This document shows, one piece after another, positions 47,986 through 56,880 of a stretch of 64,000 nucleotides of DNA. Positions within the stretch are counted from its first letter, which is position 1; every line of letters begins with the position of its first letter. The notes below the pieces were generated by a model. The model did not search any database. It saw nothing but the letters and a program-made list of their open reading frames with translations, and was not told the DNA's origin. The position numbers and the translations under genes are program-made. Source of the DNA: Thiohalocapsa halophila. Its GTDB lineage: Bacteria; Pseudomonadota; Gammaproteobacteria; Chromatiales; Chromatiaceae. The DNA is taken from the NCBI RefSeq assembly GCF_016583825.1, contig NZ_NRRV01000021.1, positions 1 through 64,000 of the forward strand, written 5' to 3'.

Positions 47986-48042
47986 GCCGCGCTGGGCAAC
48001 CGTGGCTGTTTGCATCCGCTCGGCGGGCGCGCTGTCAATGAA

Positions 48043-48073
48043 GAAGTACGGAGTACGGAGTACGGGGTATGCC
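48043..48073. repeat. 7-bp tandem repeat array, second direct copy
   Basis: The heptamers gtacgga, gtacgga, gtacggg and gtatgcc repeat the pattern of the first array in the same orientation, 58 bases further on. Between the arrays I see no gene. Confidence 0.7.
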
Positions 48074-48222
48074 TTAAGGGTTGTCGCACACGGAAGGTCG
48101 GGCTCCGTGCAAGATGACAGCCGGCGAATGTACTCGAGGGTACTGCCCAGGTGAGGCCCAAGCTCAGCAGACTACAGGATGACACCGCCTGTACAGCACG
48201 CGTGAAATGGAACATCCGGCGC

Positions 48223-48328
48223 CCACGTACTCTGTACTTCAAGGCACACCAGCGCCGGTCGACCCGGCTTCCAGCTGAGCCGCCCGCCGGCGCCCCCGTA
48301 CTTCGTACTCCGTACTCCGTACTCATCC
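48223..48328. repeat. 7-bp repeat arrays in inverted orientation
   Basis: Two blocks carry the heptamer in reverse: 48223-48242 (degenerate, containing ctctgta and cttcaag) and 48294-48328 (ccccgta, cttcgta, ctccgta, ctccgta, ctcatcc). The second ends 24 bases before the ATG of the small lipoprotein gene and closes the inverted structure that begins after glgP. Nothing coding is apparent between 47986 and 48294. Confidence 0.7.
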
Positions 48329-48352
48329 CCTGGAGACAAGAGGTACCCACTG

Positions 48353-48700
48353 ATGCAACACATGCTTCCGCATATACTCATACTCTCGGCCATAAGCCTC
48401 CTCCCCGCCTGCACCCAAGAAACCCAGAACAAGATCGGGCGCTCCTTCCAGAACTGGACGGGCGCCAACGGCGTGCTGGAGATCTATGCGGGCGACAAGC
48501 TGGTGCGGCGCTTCATCGAGATCGACAAGCTCACCACCGCCAGCGCCACCCAGGGCGGCGGCGACCGCCCCTACCGCTTCGGCTACGGCGTGCTCGACAC
48601 GAACCTGAACGGCAACAAGGACGGCGACGAGCGCAAGGTCTACTTCGAGATCAGCGACTACGCAACCAACTACGTCTTCTACGGCGACCCCGGCAGCTGA
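48353..48700 (+). CDS. Small hypothetical lipoprotein
   Basis: The 115-residue protein has a short lipoprotein signal ending LLPAC (Cys20). The mature part is about 95 residues, probably all beta: NGVLEIYAGDKLVRRFIEID, then YRFGYGVLDTNLNGNKDGDE, ending VYFEISDYATNYVFYG. I do not recognise the family. An agagg Shine-Dalgarno lies ahead of the ATG, and the upstream region is the inverted 7-bp repeat array. Confidence 0.7.
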   Translation: MQHMLPHILILSAISLLPACTQETQNKIGRSFQNWTGANGVLEIYAGDKLVRRFIEIDKLTTASATQGGGDRPYRFGYGVLDTNLNGNKDGDERKVYFEISDYATNYVFYGDPGS

Positions 48701-48830
48701 CGCAAGGGCGATGCGCCGCGCGCGCTGCTTTGACCGCCTTCACGGGATCTTCTCCCCGGGGACACGGGCTTGACACACGCCGCTGGTATGGTGCCAAGGC
48801 AACAGTCAAGCGGAATGCGGAGATGTCGCC

Positions 48831-49031
48831 ATGACCGCGGTTCGAGAGCACGAAGTCAACAGCCTGGCCCACCGGATCGGCTTGCGGCTTGTTCAGCCCG
48901 AGGCCGAGGCCGGCACGGCCCTTTTCCGGCTCGTGGAGCCCCTGAGCATGCAACCGATCTATCCCGCCGGCGACGCAGCCGGCGCCGCCCTCGACGAGCT
49001 GGAAGACTGGCTGCAATTCCCATGGGAATGA
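48831..49031 (+). CDS. Small hypothetical protein (66 aa)
   Basis: A 66-residue soluble protein with no recognised domain. It has a ggag-type Shine-Dalgarno (gcggagatgtcgcc) before ATG and ends in an acidic, Trp-containing tail (LDELEDWLQFPWE). The stop codon overlaps the ATG of the next gene (ATGA), an arrangement of translational coupling which supports both genes being real. A TTGACA at 48770 has no matching -10 at the right distance. Confidence 0.55.
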   Translation: MTAVREHEVNSLAHRIGLRLVQPEAEAGTALFRLVEPLSMQPIYPAGDAAGAALDELEDWLQFPWE

Positions 49032-49345
49032 CAGACCACCAGCCGCCAGACAGGGTGTGCGAGACACTGACCGAGCAGACAGCGCAGGATTTGACCGCTG
49101 CGTTCATCCACTACCGGCTGCCGCGGATGCTGCGCCTCCTGGAGCAGGTCGGCGACGCCGATCCACTCAACGCCGACGACAATGCCTTTCTGACGGAGAC
49201 ACTCGCGAGCCTCTCCAACGCCGTCGGGGCGCTGGGGCGCGACCGCGACATCGAGACCATGCACCGCTGCGCGCTCGCCCTGTACGACGACATTGCGACC
49301 GTCGCCCACAGGGCCGATACGCCGCGCTCCGTCGCCGGCCGTTGA
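49028..49345 (+). CDS. Small hypothetical helical protein (105 aa)
   Basis: A 105-residue protein starting in the ATGA overlap with the preceding gene; a second ATG two codons upstream is possible. The sequence is helix-rich and acidic (CETLTEQTAQDLTAAFIHYR, LRLLEQVGDADPLNADDNAF, NAVGALGRDRDIETMHRCAL). I do not recognise it. The two genes probably work as a pair. Confidence 0.55.
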   Translation: MTDHQPPDRVCETLTEQTAQDLTAAFIHYRLPRMLRLLEQVGDADPLNADDNAFLTETLASLSNAVGALGRDRDIETMHRCALALYDDIATVAHRADTPRSVAGR

Positions 49346-49442
49346 GCCCGGCAACACCGGCGCCCGGCGGGCTGCATCACGGCGTTCGCGGGGAGCCAAT
49401 CCTCCAGGGACGGAGGCTTGTGTCCGCTCCCCTGCCCTCGCG

Positions 49443-50399
49443 TCACGCGCCGTCGTTCAGAAATCGATCCAGCAACGCATAGGTCTGCGAGCAGGCATCG
49501 GGGACCAGGTCGGCCAGGTTCAGATAGGCGTGCACCATGCCGGGCATCAAGCGGTACTCCGCGGTTAGGCCCGCCGCCTTCAGGCGCTCGACATAGGCGG
49601 CCCCCTCATCGCGCAGTGGATCGAGCTCGGCGGTGATCACCAGCGTCCGCGGCAGTTGCTCGGTGATGTCCATGAACAGCGGTGAGACCGAGCGGCGATT
49701 CTCCTCGCCTTGCAGATAGCAATCGAACAGCCACAGGATGCGCTCGCGCTCCAGCAAATAGCCCTCGCCGTTCGCGACCACCGAGGGCTGTGACAGGGTG
49801 TAATCGAGGCTCGGATAGATGAGCACCTGGGCCTCGATATCGAGACCCGGGTCGTGCTGGGCCAGGTGCGAGACGGTGGCGCAGAGTGCACCGCCGCCGC
49901 TGTCGCCGATGAGTCCGAGGCGTGGCTCATGGGGCAAGCCCTGGCCGGTGAGGCAGCGAAAGACGCGCTTGGCACAGGCGAGACTGTCCTTCAGCGCCGC
50001 CGGGTAGGGGCACTCCGGGGCCAGTCGATACTCCACCGCGACAATGATCCAACCCGTCGCCAGTGCCAGCCGGCGTACCAGGGAGTCGTACACGTACACA
50101 CTGCCGGCGACATGGCCCCCGCCATGCAGAAACAGCGCCACGGGCCGGGCTTCCTCGGGTGCGGGATGGTAGATGCGCACCGGCACCGGATAGTCCGGAG
50201 CCGGGATGACGTCGTCACGCACCAGCCCCAGCTCGGGGCGCTCGGTGACAAAGGTGCGGATCAGCGCGTCGAAGGTCTCCCGCGCATTGATCACCGTGCG
50301 CCGATACCCCTTGGCATACGCAACCGCCTTGGCTGCGCGGGTCTGCTCGAGCCAATCGCGCAGCGGCTTCGGGAGGGCGGCGTCGCGCTCGTCGTGCAT
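49443..50399 (-). CDS. Alpha/beta hydrolase (hormone-sensitive-lipase-like)
   Basis: The 318-residue esterase/lipase has the HSL-family oxyanion motif FLHGGGHVAGS, the nucleophile GDSGGGALCA, the acid in LVITAELDPLRDEGAAYVE and the histidine in MPGMVHAYLNLADL. ATG 50399 avoids overlap with the DUF3141 gene (4-bp gap); a TTG at 50411 is the alternative. It forms the 3' end of the DUF3141-ackA-pta unit. The substrate is unknown; polyester oligomers or acyl esters are possible given the neighbours. Confidence 0.85.
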   Translation of the reverse strand: MHDERDAALPKPLRDWLEQTRAAKAVAYAKGYRRTVINARETFDALIRTFVTERPELGLVRDDVIPAPDYPVPVRIYHPAPEEARPVALFLHGGGHVAGSVYVYDSLVRRLALATGWIIVAVEYRLAPECPYPAALKDSLACAKRVFRCLTGQGLPHEPRLGLIGDSGGGALCATVSHLAQHDPGLDIEAQVLIYPSLDYTLSQPSVVANGEGYLLERERILWLFDCYLQGEENRRSVSPLFMDITEQLPRTLVITAELDPLRDEGAAYVERLKAAGLTAEYRLMPGMVHAYLNLADLVPDACSQTYALLDRFLNDGA

Positions 50400-50403
50400 C
50401 CGA

Positions 50404-52788
50404 TCAGGCAATCCGCAGGACGCTGCCGGGCTCGTCGGGCGGGATCGCCACCGGCTCCTGGCCGAGGGTCAACGCCAGGCGGTTCATCATGTCGATGGTC
50501 TCACGGCTCATCTCCTCGCGCGGACCGGCGATCTGCTCGCACAGCGCAAGCCCCTGCCGGCGCTCGTCGTCGGTGCGCAGCAGCTTCGGCAGTGCCGCCA
50601 TCGCCGCCTCCGGCTCGTAGCCGACGATGAGGGACTCCTTGTGGATCATCCGCGTGCGATGCTTGGGCTTCATGCTGGCGAAGGGCTCGGTGGAGAGCAG
50701 CATCTGGTTGGAGCGCTCCAGCCGCGAGCGGCGGACCTCCTTACGGGAATTCGCCAGGAAGATTAGCATGCGGATGACGCCGTCGGCGAAGTCGCCGAGA
50801 TCGATCCGGTCCAGCGCGTCCTGCACCTCGGTGAGGGTGCGCAGGTCCTCCCGCGGCTCGGACTTGGCGACGGTCCTGCTGAGGCGCTCGCCGAGGGCCT
50901 GCACCGGCGGCGCTGCCCAGAGCAGGTGGAAGTTCCACTCGATCATCGCGTTCTGCATGTCGCGTACACCATCCCACCACTGCGTGATCAGCTGCGCGTT
51001 GAAGCGCTCCCACTGGCGGAAGGGGTTGTCCGCCGGCGCCGCCTGGCGGTTGGCGCGCACCTGCTCGGCGAGGCCCTTCACCGGCTGCATGGCCGGATTG
51101 CGGTCGCTCTGGAGCCAGCGCTGCGCGCGCATGGGGCTGGTGTTGGCCATGAACTCTGCGGAGGCCTGATTGGTCATGGCCTTGAGGACCGGGCGGACGC
51201 TCAGGTCATAGAGCTCGGCGCCGAATTCCGAGAAGCGCGCGACGGTGGCGAAGGGTCTATCGGAGTCGTCGCCGCCGCACTGCTCCATCATCTGCTCGAT
51301 GCTGCGCTCGGCGAAGGCGACCTTGAAGGTCTTGTCCACGCCTTGGCCCTGCTCCTCGGTGATGACCATCTCGTACAGGCCCGGTGCCAGTGCCTCGATG
51401 GCCTTGAGCGTGGAGACGATTTCCCCGTGCTCCTTCTTCGCCACCGACGAGGAGACGAAGATCCCGAGATGGCCGACGCTCGGGTGCAGCGTGTAGAGGA
51501 TACGCTGCCCGCGCGCCTTGATCTCGGCCACGTCGGTGTAGTGGTCCGCCACCCAGCCGAGCGCCTGCTGCGGCGGGGTGATGTTGTCGCCGTGGGAGGC
51601 GAAGACGATGATGGGCGAGTTGACCTCGCGCAGGTCCACGTGGGTGCGCTCGTTGAGGTGGGCCTTGCCGCGGCCGAGGCGGTTGCCGACGAACAGGTTC
51701 TCGACGATCCAGGCAATCTCGTCGGTGGTCATGTAATAGAAGCTGCCCCACCAACGCTCGAAGCCGACGAAGCGCGGCACCTCGGTGTCGATCTTGTCCC
51801 AGAGGGTGTAGTACTTCTCCCACCAGGTATTGCTCGGGCTCAGGCGCTCGAAATTGAATACCAGGTTGGAGCCGTCGAACATGCCGTTGCCCAGATCGCC
51901 GAGCAGGTGCACGCTGCTGACGCCGCCGACGAGGCCGCCCAGGTAGCGCATCGGGTTCTTGCCCTTCTGCCCGGCCCAGTAGGACAGCGGCGCGCCGTTG
52001 GCCACCACCGGACCGGTGATATCCGGGTTGGTGGCGGCGAGCAGCATGGACGCCCAACCACCCTGGCAGTTACCGATGATCACGGGCTTGGGCGCGCTCG
52101 GATGACGCCGGCGCACCTCGCGCACGAAGTCGGCCTCGGCGGCCGTCACGTCCGCCAGCGTCTGGCCCGGCATGGGCATGCGGGTGAAGGTGACGAAGTA
52201 GGTGGGATGGCCGCCGTGGATCGCGGCGCCCACCTCGCTTGCATGCTTGAAGCCGCCGATGCCCGAGCCGTGACCGGCACGGGGATCGATGATGATGTAG
52301 GGGCGGCCGTCCTCGCGCACCGTCACACCCGCCGGCGGCACGATGCGCACCAGGGAGTAGTTTACCGGGCGCGACAGGGTTTTGCCGTCGACGACCATCT
52401 CGTGCTCCCAGCTGAGCACGGTCTTGTGGCTGCCCTCCTCGTGCTCGACGAAGTGATTCCCGCGCTCGCGCATCGCATCGGCATAGAGCACCGCGCGCTG
52501 GGCGCCGTCGACGACGTACTGCCACCAGTGTTGGGCCAGCATCGGTGTCGCCATGGCGCCCATGACCTGCTGCCAGGCCTCCAGGTTCGACTGGGCATGG
52601 CGCTGGGCCGTGTCCATCGCCTGCTTGCCGTGGGCGTGCGCAATAAAGCCCAGGTCGCGCCCATACTGGACATATTCGTCGTCGTGGCCGTCCAGGGACT
52701 TGGTCCACTGCTCGAAGGCCTGCGACGTGCCGCCGCCATCGGTGAACGGCGACAGCGATTGGGACAGGAGCTTGGTGAAGTCGAGCAT
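50404..52788 (-). CDS. DUF3141 protein with PhaC-like alpha/beta hydrolase core
   Basis: The 794-residue protein matches the DUF3141 family. Residues about 25-110 are helical and Gln/Trp-rich. An alpha/beta-hydrolase core (about 160-460) follows with the nucleophile elbow IIGNCQGGWASML, a G-x-C-x-G box (Cys241) as in polyhydroxyalkanoate synthases instead of the Ser of lipases. FASHGDNITPPQQ could supply the Asp and LHPSVGHLGIF the His, giving a Cys-Asp-His triad. The last 300 residues are helical. From memory, family members often neighbour Pta/AckA. Whether it polymerises hydroxyacyl-CoA is unknown. Confidence 0.82.
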   Translation of the reverse strand: MLDFTKLLSQSLSPFTDGGGTSQAFEQWTKSLDGHDDEYVQYGRDLGFIAHAHGKQAMDTAQRHAQSNLEAWQQVMGAMATPMLAQHWWQYVVDGAQRAVLYADAMRERGNHFVEHEEGSHKTVLSWEHEMVVDGKTLSRPVNYSLVRIVPPAGVTVREDGRPYIIIDPRAGHGSGIGGFKHASEVGAAIHGGHPTYFVTFTRMPMPGQTLADVTAAEADFVREVRRRHPSAPKPVIIGNCQGGWASMLLAATNPDITGPVVANGAPLSYWAGQKGKNPMRYLGGLVGGVSSVHLLGDLGNGMFDGSNLVFNFERLSPSNTWWEKYYTLWDKIDTEVPRFVGFERWWGSFYYMTTDEIAWIVENLFVGNRLGRGKAHLNERTHVDLREVNSPIIVFASHGDNITPPQQALGWVADHYTDVAEIKARGQRILYTLHPSVGHLGIFVSSSVAKKEHGEIVSTLKAIEALAPGLYEMVITEEQGQGVDKTFKVAFAERSIEQMMEQCGGDDSDRPFATVARFSEFGAELYDLSVRPVLKAMTNQASAEFMANTSPMRAQRWLQSDRNPAMQPVKGLAEQVRANRQAAPADNPFRQWERFNAQLITQWWDGVRDMQNAMIEWNFHLLWAAPPVQALGERLSRTVAKSEPREDLRTLTEVQDALDRIDLGDFADGVIRMLIFLANSRKEVRRSRLERSNQMLLSTEPFASMKPKHRTRMIHKESLIVGYEPEAAMAALPKLLRTDDERRQGLALCEQIAGPREEMSRETIDMMNRLALTLGQEPVAIPPDEPGSVLRIA

Positions 52789-52860
52789 GATCGGCTGCCT
52801 CGTTGAATGCTGTTGCCCGGGAGCTGTTGAAAGTCGGCGAGCCTTGCCCGTCGCGGGCGC

Positions 52861-54108
52861 TCAGTCGCCGCGCACCACCCGCAGTGTGTGCCGCGCGATC
52901 ATCCGCTCCTCGTCGGTGGGGATGACCCAGACCTCCGGGCGGCGGTCCGCCGGACTGATGCGCGCACCGTCGCCGAAGCCGCCGCCGCTGTTGGCGTCGG
53001 CGTCGATCTCGATGCCGAGCCAAGCGGCATCGGCGCAGACCCGGGCACGGATGTCGGCGTCGTTCTCGCCGACGCCGGCGGTGAACACCAGCGCGTCCAG
53101 GCCGCCGAGGGAGGCGGTGAGCGCGCCCAGGGTCTGGCCGATGCGGTAGACGAAGTAGTCGATGGCCTCGGCGGCGCCGGGGTCGTCGCTCTGGTGCAGG
53201 GCGCGCAGATCGTTGCTCACGCCGGAGAGACCCAGCAGGCCGGATTGTTTGTACAGCAGCTGCTCCAATGCCTCGACGCCGAGGCCGTCCTCGCGCATCA
53301 GGAACAGGAGCACGCCGGGGTCCAGCAGGCCGGGGCGGGTGCCCATGGGGATGCCATCGAGCGCCGAGAAGCCCATGGTGGTGTCGATGCTCTGCCCGTC
53401 GCGGATGGCGGTCATGCTGCAGCCGCTGCCCAGGTGCGCGACGACGACGCGCCCGGCGGCAACTTCGGGGGCGATCTCACGGAGCTTCTCGACAATGTAC
53501 TCGTAAGAAAGCCCGTGGAAGCCGTAGCGCTTGACCCCCCGCTCCAGCAACGCCCGCGGCAGGCCCAGCTGCTCGGTCACCTTGGGACGGCCACGGTGAA
53601 AGCCGGTGTCGAAGCAGGCCACCTGCGGCAGCTCCGGATGGTCCGCAGCCACGGCCTGAATGGCCGCGAGGTTGTTCGGCTGGTGCAGGGGCACCAGCGG
53701 GATCAGGCCGGCCAGCTCGCGGGTGATCTCCGGGGTGATCCGCACGGGCCTGGCATAGGCTTCGCCGCCGTGGGCAACGCGGTGACCCACGGCCATGATC
53801 CGCCCGCCGTCGGCGAAGTCCTCGAGCCAGCTCCAGATCTGCTGGAAGGCGCTCCCATGGCCGGTCTCGGCTCCGGCCCCATCCGTGACGGGTTGCCACC
53901 AGCTCTCGGACAGGACTTGCCCGCCGGTGCCCTTGGCAATAAAGTGCGGCCGGGTGCCGATGCCCTCCACTTGCCCCTTGGCGAGCAACGCCGGCTCGTC
54001 GCCGCCGGCAGCTTGGGAGTCGGCGTCGTCGACGCGATAGACGGCGAACTTGATACTCGATGATCCGGCGTTGAGGGTCAGAATCAACGCGTTCGAGGCA
54101 GCGCTCAT
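52861..54108 (-). CDS. ackA: Acetate kinase
   Basis: The 415-residue enzyme makes ATP and acetate from acetyl-phosphate. Signatures are LILTLNAGSSSIKFAVY at the N-terminus, FDTGFHRG, YGFHGLSYEYIVEKL, VVVAHLGSGCSMTAIRDGQS, TMGFSALDGIPMGTRPG, LVFTAGVGEN and VIPTDEERMIARHTLRV. The ATG at 54108 gives the normal family start. The frame stays open far upstream into pta sequence but that is a GC artefact. It is coupled to the Pta fusion gene (11 bases). Confidence 0.96.
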   Translation of the reverse strand: MSAASNALILTLNAGSSSIKFAVYRVDDADSQAAGGDEPALLAKGQVEGIGTRPHFIAKGTGGQVLSESWWQPVTDGAGAETGHGSAFQQIWSWLEDFADGGRIMAVGHRVAHGGEAYARPVRITPEITRELAGLIPLVPLHQPNNLAAIQAVAADHPELPQVACFDTGFHRGRPKVTEQLGLPRALLERGVKRYGFHGLSYEYIVEKLREIAPEVAAGRVVVAHLGSGCSMTAIRDGQSIDTTMGFSALDGIPMGTRPGLLDPGVLLFLMREDGLGVEALEQLLYKQSGLLGLSGVSNDLRALHQSDDPGAAEAIDYFVYRIGQTLGALTASLGGLDALVFTAGVGENDADIRARVCADAAWLGIEIDADANSGGGFGDGARISPADRRPEVWVIPTDEERMIARHTLRVVRGD

Positions 54109-54119
54109 GGCCAGCCCCC

Positions 54120-55526
54120 TCAATGCAGAGGCTTGTCGTGCAGGCCCTGGCGCACGGCGTGCGCATGCAGCACCGCCGTGGCCGCCGAGGCCCGGCGGGT
54201 GCGCACGCTGTCGGCGCGGGAGGTCAGAATGATCGGCACCCGGGCACCGAGGACGATGCCGGCGGCTTCCGCATTGGCCAGGAAGATCAGCTGCTTGGCG
54301 AGGATATTCCCGGCCTCGAGATCCGGCGCGATCAGCACGTCGGCCACCCCGGCAACGTCGGAGTCGATCTTCTTGATCCGCGCCGCTTCCAGGTTGATGG
54401 CGTTGTCCATCGCCAGCGGCCCATCCAAGAGGCCGTCTCGGATCTGGCCGCGGTCGGCCATTTTGCAGAGCGCAGCGGCATCCAAGGTCGACTGGATCTT
54501 GGGCCGAACGGTCTCGACGGCGGAGAGGATGGCCACCTTCGGTCGCTCCACGCCGACGGTGCGGGCCAGATCGATGGCGTTTTGGCAGATGTCGCGCTTG
54601 GCATCCAGGTCCGGCGCGATGTTCACGGCGGCATCCGACACCAGCAGCAGCTTGGGATAGGTCGGCACGTCCATGACGAAGATATGGCTGATGCGCCGCT
54701 CGGTGCGGATGCCGGTGGCTCTGTTGAGCACCGCGCCCAGCACCTCGTCCGTGTGCAGGCTGCCCTTCATCAGGATCTCGGCGGTGCCCGCGCGGATCAG
54801 CTCGACGGCGTGGGCGGCGGCCGCATGGCTGTGCTCGACGTCGACGATGTCGGCGCCTGCGATGTCGATGCCGTGCTCCTCGGCCACGGCGCGGATGCGC
54901 TGCTCGGGGCCGACCAGCGTCGGCGCGATGAAGGTGGCCTCCGCCGCCTCCATGGCGCCTTCCAGTGAGACCTGGTCCACCGGATGCACCACCGCGGTGG
55001 GGATGGGCTCCAGCGCGCGGACCTTGTCGAACAGGGCCGCGAAGCTGTCGTGGTGGCGCACCGAGACCTCGGCGAGCTCCGCCACCTCGATGCGCTGCTT
55101 CTCGGTGGGGGCGAGGACCACGGCGCGGCCGGTCATCACCGGCTCGCCCGCTTGGTTGACCACGGAGCAAGACAGCTCCACCAGGCTGTCCGGGCGCTTC
55201 TCCACCACCTTCACCTTGGCGGTGAGCGTGTCGCCGAGCTGTACCTGGCGATGGAACTCCGCGTCTTGGTTGCGGTAGACGGTGCCCGGACCCGGCAGGA
55301 CATTCGCCAGCAGGCTGGAGATCAGCCCCGTCGCCCAAAGGCTGTGGCCAACGACGCCCTTGGCCCCCTGGGCGCGGGCATAGGCCGCGTCCATGTGAAT
55401 GGGATTCAAGTCACCCGAGACCTTGCTGAAGAGCGCCAGGTCGTCGCGGGTCAGGGTACGCTGCAGCTCGGCGCTCTGGCCGGGCTGGATCTCGTCGTAC
55501 GTGCGGTTCTCGAGGATATCGCCCAT
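54120..55526 (-). CDS. MaoC-type hydratase / phosphate acetyltransferase fusion
   Basis: The 468-residue protein joins an N-terminal hotdog domain of the MaoC enoyl-CoA hydratase type to a C-terminal phosphotransacetylase/phosphotransbutyrylase domain (about 165-460). The first part has KVSGDLNPIHMDAAYARAQG and GVVGHSLWATGLISSLLANV (residues about 35-75); the second has SLEGAMEAAEATFIAPTLVG, MKGSLHTDEVLGAVL, SDAAVNIAPDLDAKRDICQN and EAAGIVLGARVPIILTSRAD. It would interconvert acetyl-phosphate (made by the phosphoketolase) and acetyl-CoA, or act on butyryl/crotonyl esters. The MaoC domain links it to (R)-3-hydroxyacyl-CoA, a PHA precursor. Confidence 0.93.
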   Translation of the reverse strand: MGDILENRTYDEIQPGQSAELQRTLTRDDLALFSKVSGDLNPIHMDAAYARAQGAKGVVGHSLWATGLISSLLANVLPGPGTVYRNQDAEFHRQVQLGDTLTAKVKVVEKRPDSLVELSCSVVNQAGEPVMTGRAVVLAPTEKQRIEVAELAEVSVRHHDSFAALFDKVRALEPIPTAVVHPVDQVSLEGAMEAAEATFIAPTLVGPEQRIRAVAEEHGIDIAGADIVDVEHSHAAAAHAVELIRAGTAEILMKGSLHTDEVLGAVLNRATGIRTERRISHIFVMDVPTYPKLLLVSDAAVNIAPDLDAKRDICQNAIDLARTVGVERPKVAILSAVETVRPKIQSTLDAAALCKMADRGQIRDGLLDGPLAMDNAINLEAARIKKIDSDVAGVADVLIAPDLEAGNILAKQLIFLANAEAAGIVLGARVPIILTSRADSVRTRRASAATAVLHAHAVRQGLHDKPLH

Positions 55527-55760
55527 GGCACTCGGTCTCAGCGTGCACCGTCACCGCCTCGCGGTCACGGCACTTGTTGCATTGCACAACAGGCTAGGTC
55601 ACCGGCGTTGCGGGTGCGTGAATCATTGCTGACCGTTTTGTGACGGCCGCATACCTAGCCAATTGCCGTAGCGTCTGGGCATTGTGGATGACCAGGCACT
55701 TCACGCGGCAACCCGGATACACTTACCCGGAACGGTCGGTGCCGCGTATCCTGCCCTGGG

Positions 55761-56795
55761 TCATTGAATATCCGGCACCTGCGCCAGCACACGCTCCACA
55801 AGGACCTCAGGCAGCGGCACGAAGCTCAGGTCCGCGGCCATGGCTTGTCCCTCCTCGCCGACTGCCCAGGTAACGAAGTCGCGCAGGGCCTCAGCGATGG
55901 CATCGTTGCCGTGCTCGCGGTAGAAGAGCATCCAGGTGAGCGTGGTGATCGGATACGCGCCAGGATCGGACGGGTCCGTCACCCAAATTCGCAGGTCATC
56001 GGTGGAAAAATCCGCGCTCGCCAAGGCAGCCTGTCCGGACTCTTCATCCGGCACGACGAAGTTGCCGGCGGCGTTCTCCAACATCGCGACCGGTGTATTG
56101 CTCCGGCTGGCGAAGAAGTACTCCATATAGCCGATGGCACCGGGAGTGTTGCTGACCAGTGCCGCGACACCATCGTTGCGGGGCGCCCCGACAAAGTTCG
56201 ACTTGCCTGGCCACGCCACGCTGGTGCCCGTACCGATCTCCTCCCGAAAGCGCTCGTTGATCGCGGACAGATGCTGGGTGAACACAAAGGTGGTCCCCGA
56301 GCTGTCGGAACGGCGTACAACCGTGATCTGCCGATTGGGGAGATCGATGTCCGGATTCGCCTCGAGGATCTTCGGGTCGTTCCAGCGCGTGATCTCGCCG
56401 GCGAAGATCAGCGGGTAGACGGCTCGCGGCAGTCGCAGTTCATCGACGCCGCGGAGGTTGTAGGCAAGGACGATCTCCCCGGCCGTCATCGGCAGAATAA
56501 CCACGCCGCCGTCGACCTGATCGATCTCCTCATCGGTCATCGCCGCATCGCTGGCCGCGAAGTCCACGGTGCGGTTGATCAGATTGCGTACGCCGGCACC
56601 ACTACCCACGGACTGGTAGTCGATACGCACGCCCGGCGTTTCGCGATTGTAGTGACGGAACCAGGCGGAGTACACGGGGAACGGAAAGCTGGCACCGGCA
56701 CCGGTGATGCGCAGATCCCGGGCGTGAAGGGGCATGCTTTGCGCGAGCGCAAGGGCAAGGGCGCAGACAACGGCCGAACTGAGTAAAGGACGCAT
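55761..56795 (-). CDS. pstS: Phosphate ABC transporter substrate-binding protein, PstS type
   Basis: The 344-residue periplasmic protein has a signal peptide (VVCALALALAQSMPLHA) and the PstS opening RITGAGASFPFPVYSAWF. Phosphate-pocket segments include VGSGAGVRNLINRTVDFAAS and VVRRSDSSGTTFVFTQHL. ATG 56795 is in the family position; an upstream frame to 56894 would add 33 non-signal residues and cover the Pho-like box. It is divergent from the second PstS and the rest of the pst operon. Confidence 0.93.
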   Translation of the reverse strand: MRPLLSSAVVCALALALAQSMPLHARDLRITGAGASFPFPVYSAWFRHYNRETPGVRIDYQSVGSGAGVRNLINRTVDFAASDAAMTDEEIDQVDGGVVILPMTAGEIVLAYNLRGVDELRLPRAVYPLIFAGEITRWNDPKILEANPDIDLPNRQITVVRRSDSSGTTFVFTQHLSAINERFREEIGTGTSVAWPGKSNFVGAPRNDGVAALVSNTPGAIGYMEYFFASRSNTPVAMLENAAGNFVVPDEESGQAALASADFSTDDLRIWVTDPSDPGAYPITTLTWMLFYREHGNDAIAEALRDFVTWAVGEEGQAMAADLSFVPLPEVLVERVLAQVPDIQ

Positions 56796-56846
56796 GACGG
56801 TGAACTCCGGTGAGACGAAGGAATCCTGGGTGCGGCGAGCATCCGC

Positions 56847-56880
56847 AGCGTAGCAGCGCTGCATGACGACCGAATGACTA
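56847..56880 (-). promoter_or_regulatory. Candidate Pho box and -10 for pstS
   Basis: On the minus strand TAGTCAT-tcgg-TCGTCAT (56880-56863) is a 7-4-7 direct repeat of GTCAT with the 11-bp period of PhoB sites (CTGTCAT-N4-CTGTCAT). Ten bases further, TACGCT (56852-56847) could be the -10, as PhoB sites replace the -35 box. The predicted start is about 40-50 bases ahead of the pstS ATG at 56795. The match outside GTCAT is imperfect. Confidence 0.55.

Noticed and set aside
47937..48328. Possible CRISPR-like array
   Set aside because: Units are 7 bp with no spacers; this is a short tandem repeat with inverted copies.
48770..48798. TTGACA as a -35 box for the 66-residue gene
   Set aside because: No -10-like hexamer at 16-18 bp; the TATGGT is only 11 bp away.
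52861..55338. An 825-residue open frame that would make AckA a fusion with a long N-terminus
   Set aside because: Residues before the acetate-kinase start read pta in a wrong frame and are Arg/Ala/Gly-rich; ATG 54108 matches the family.
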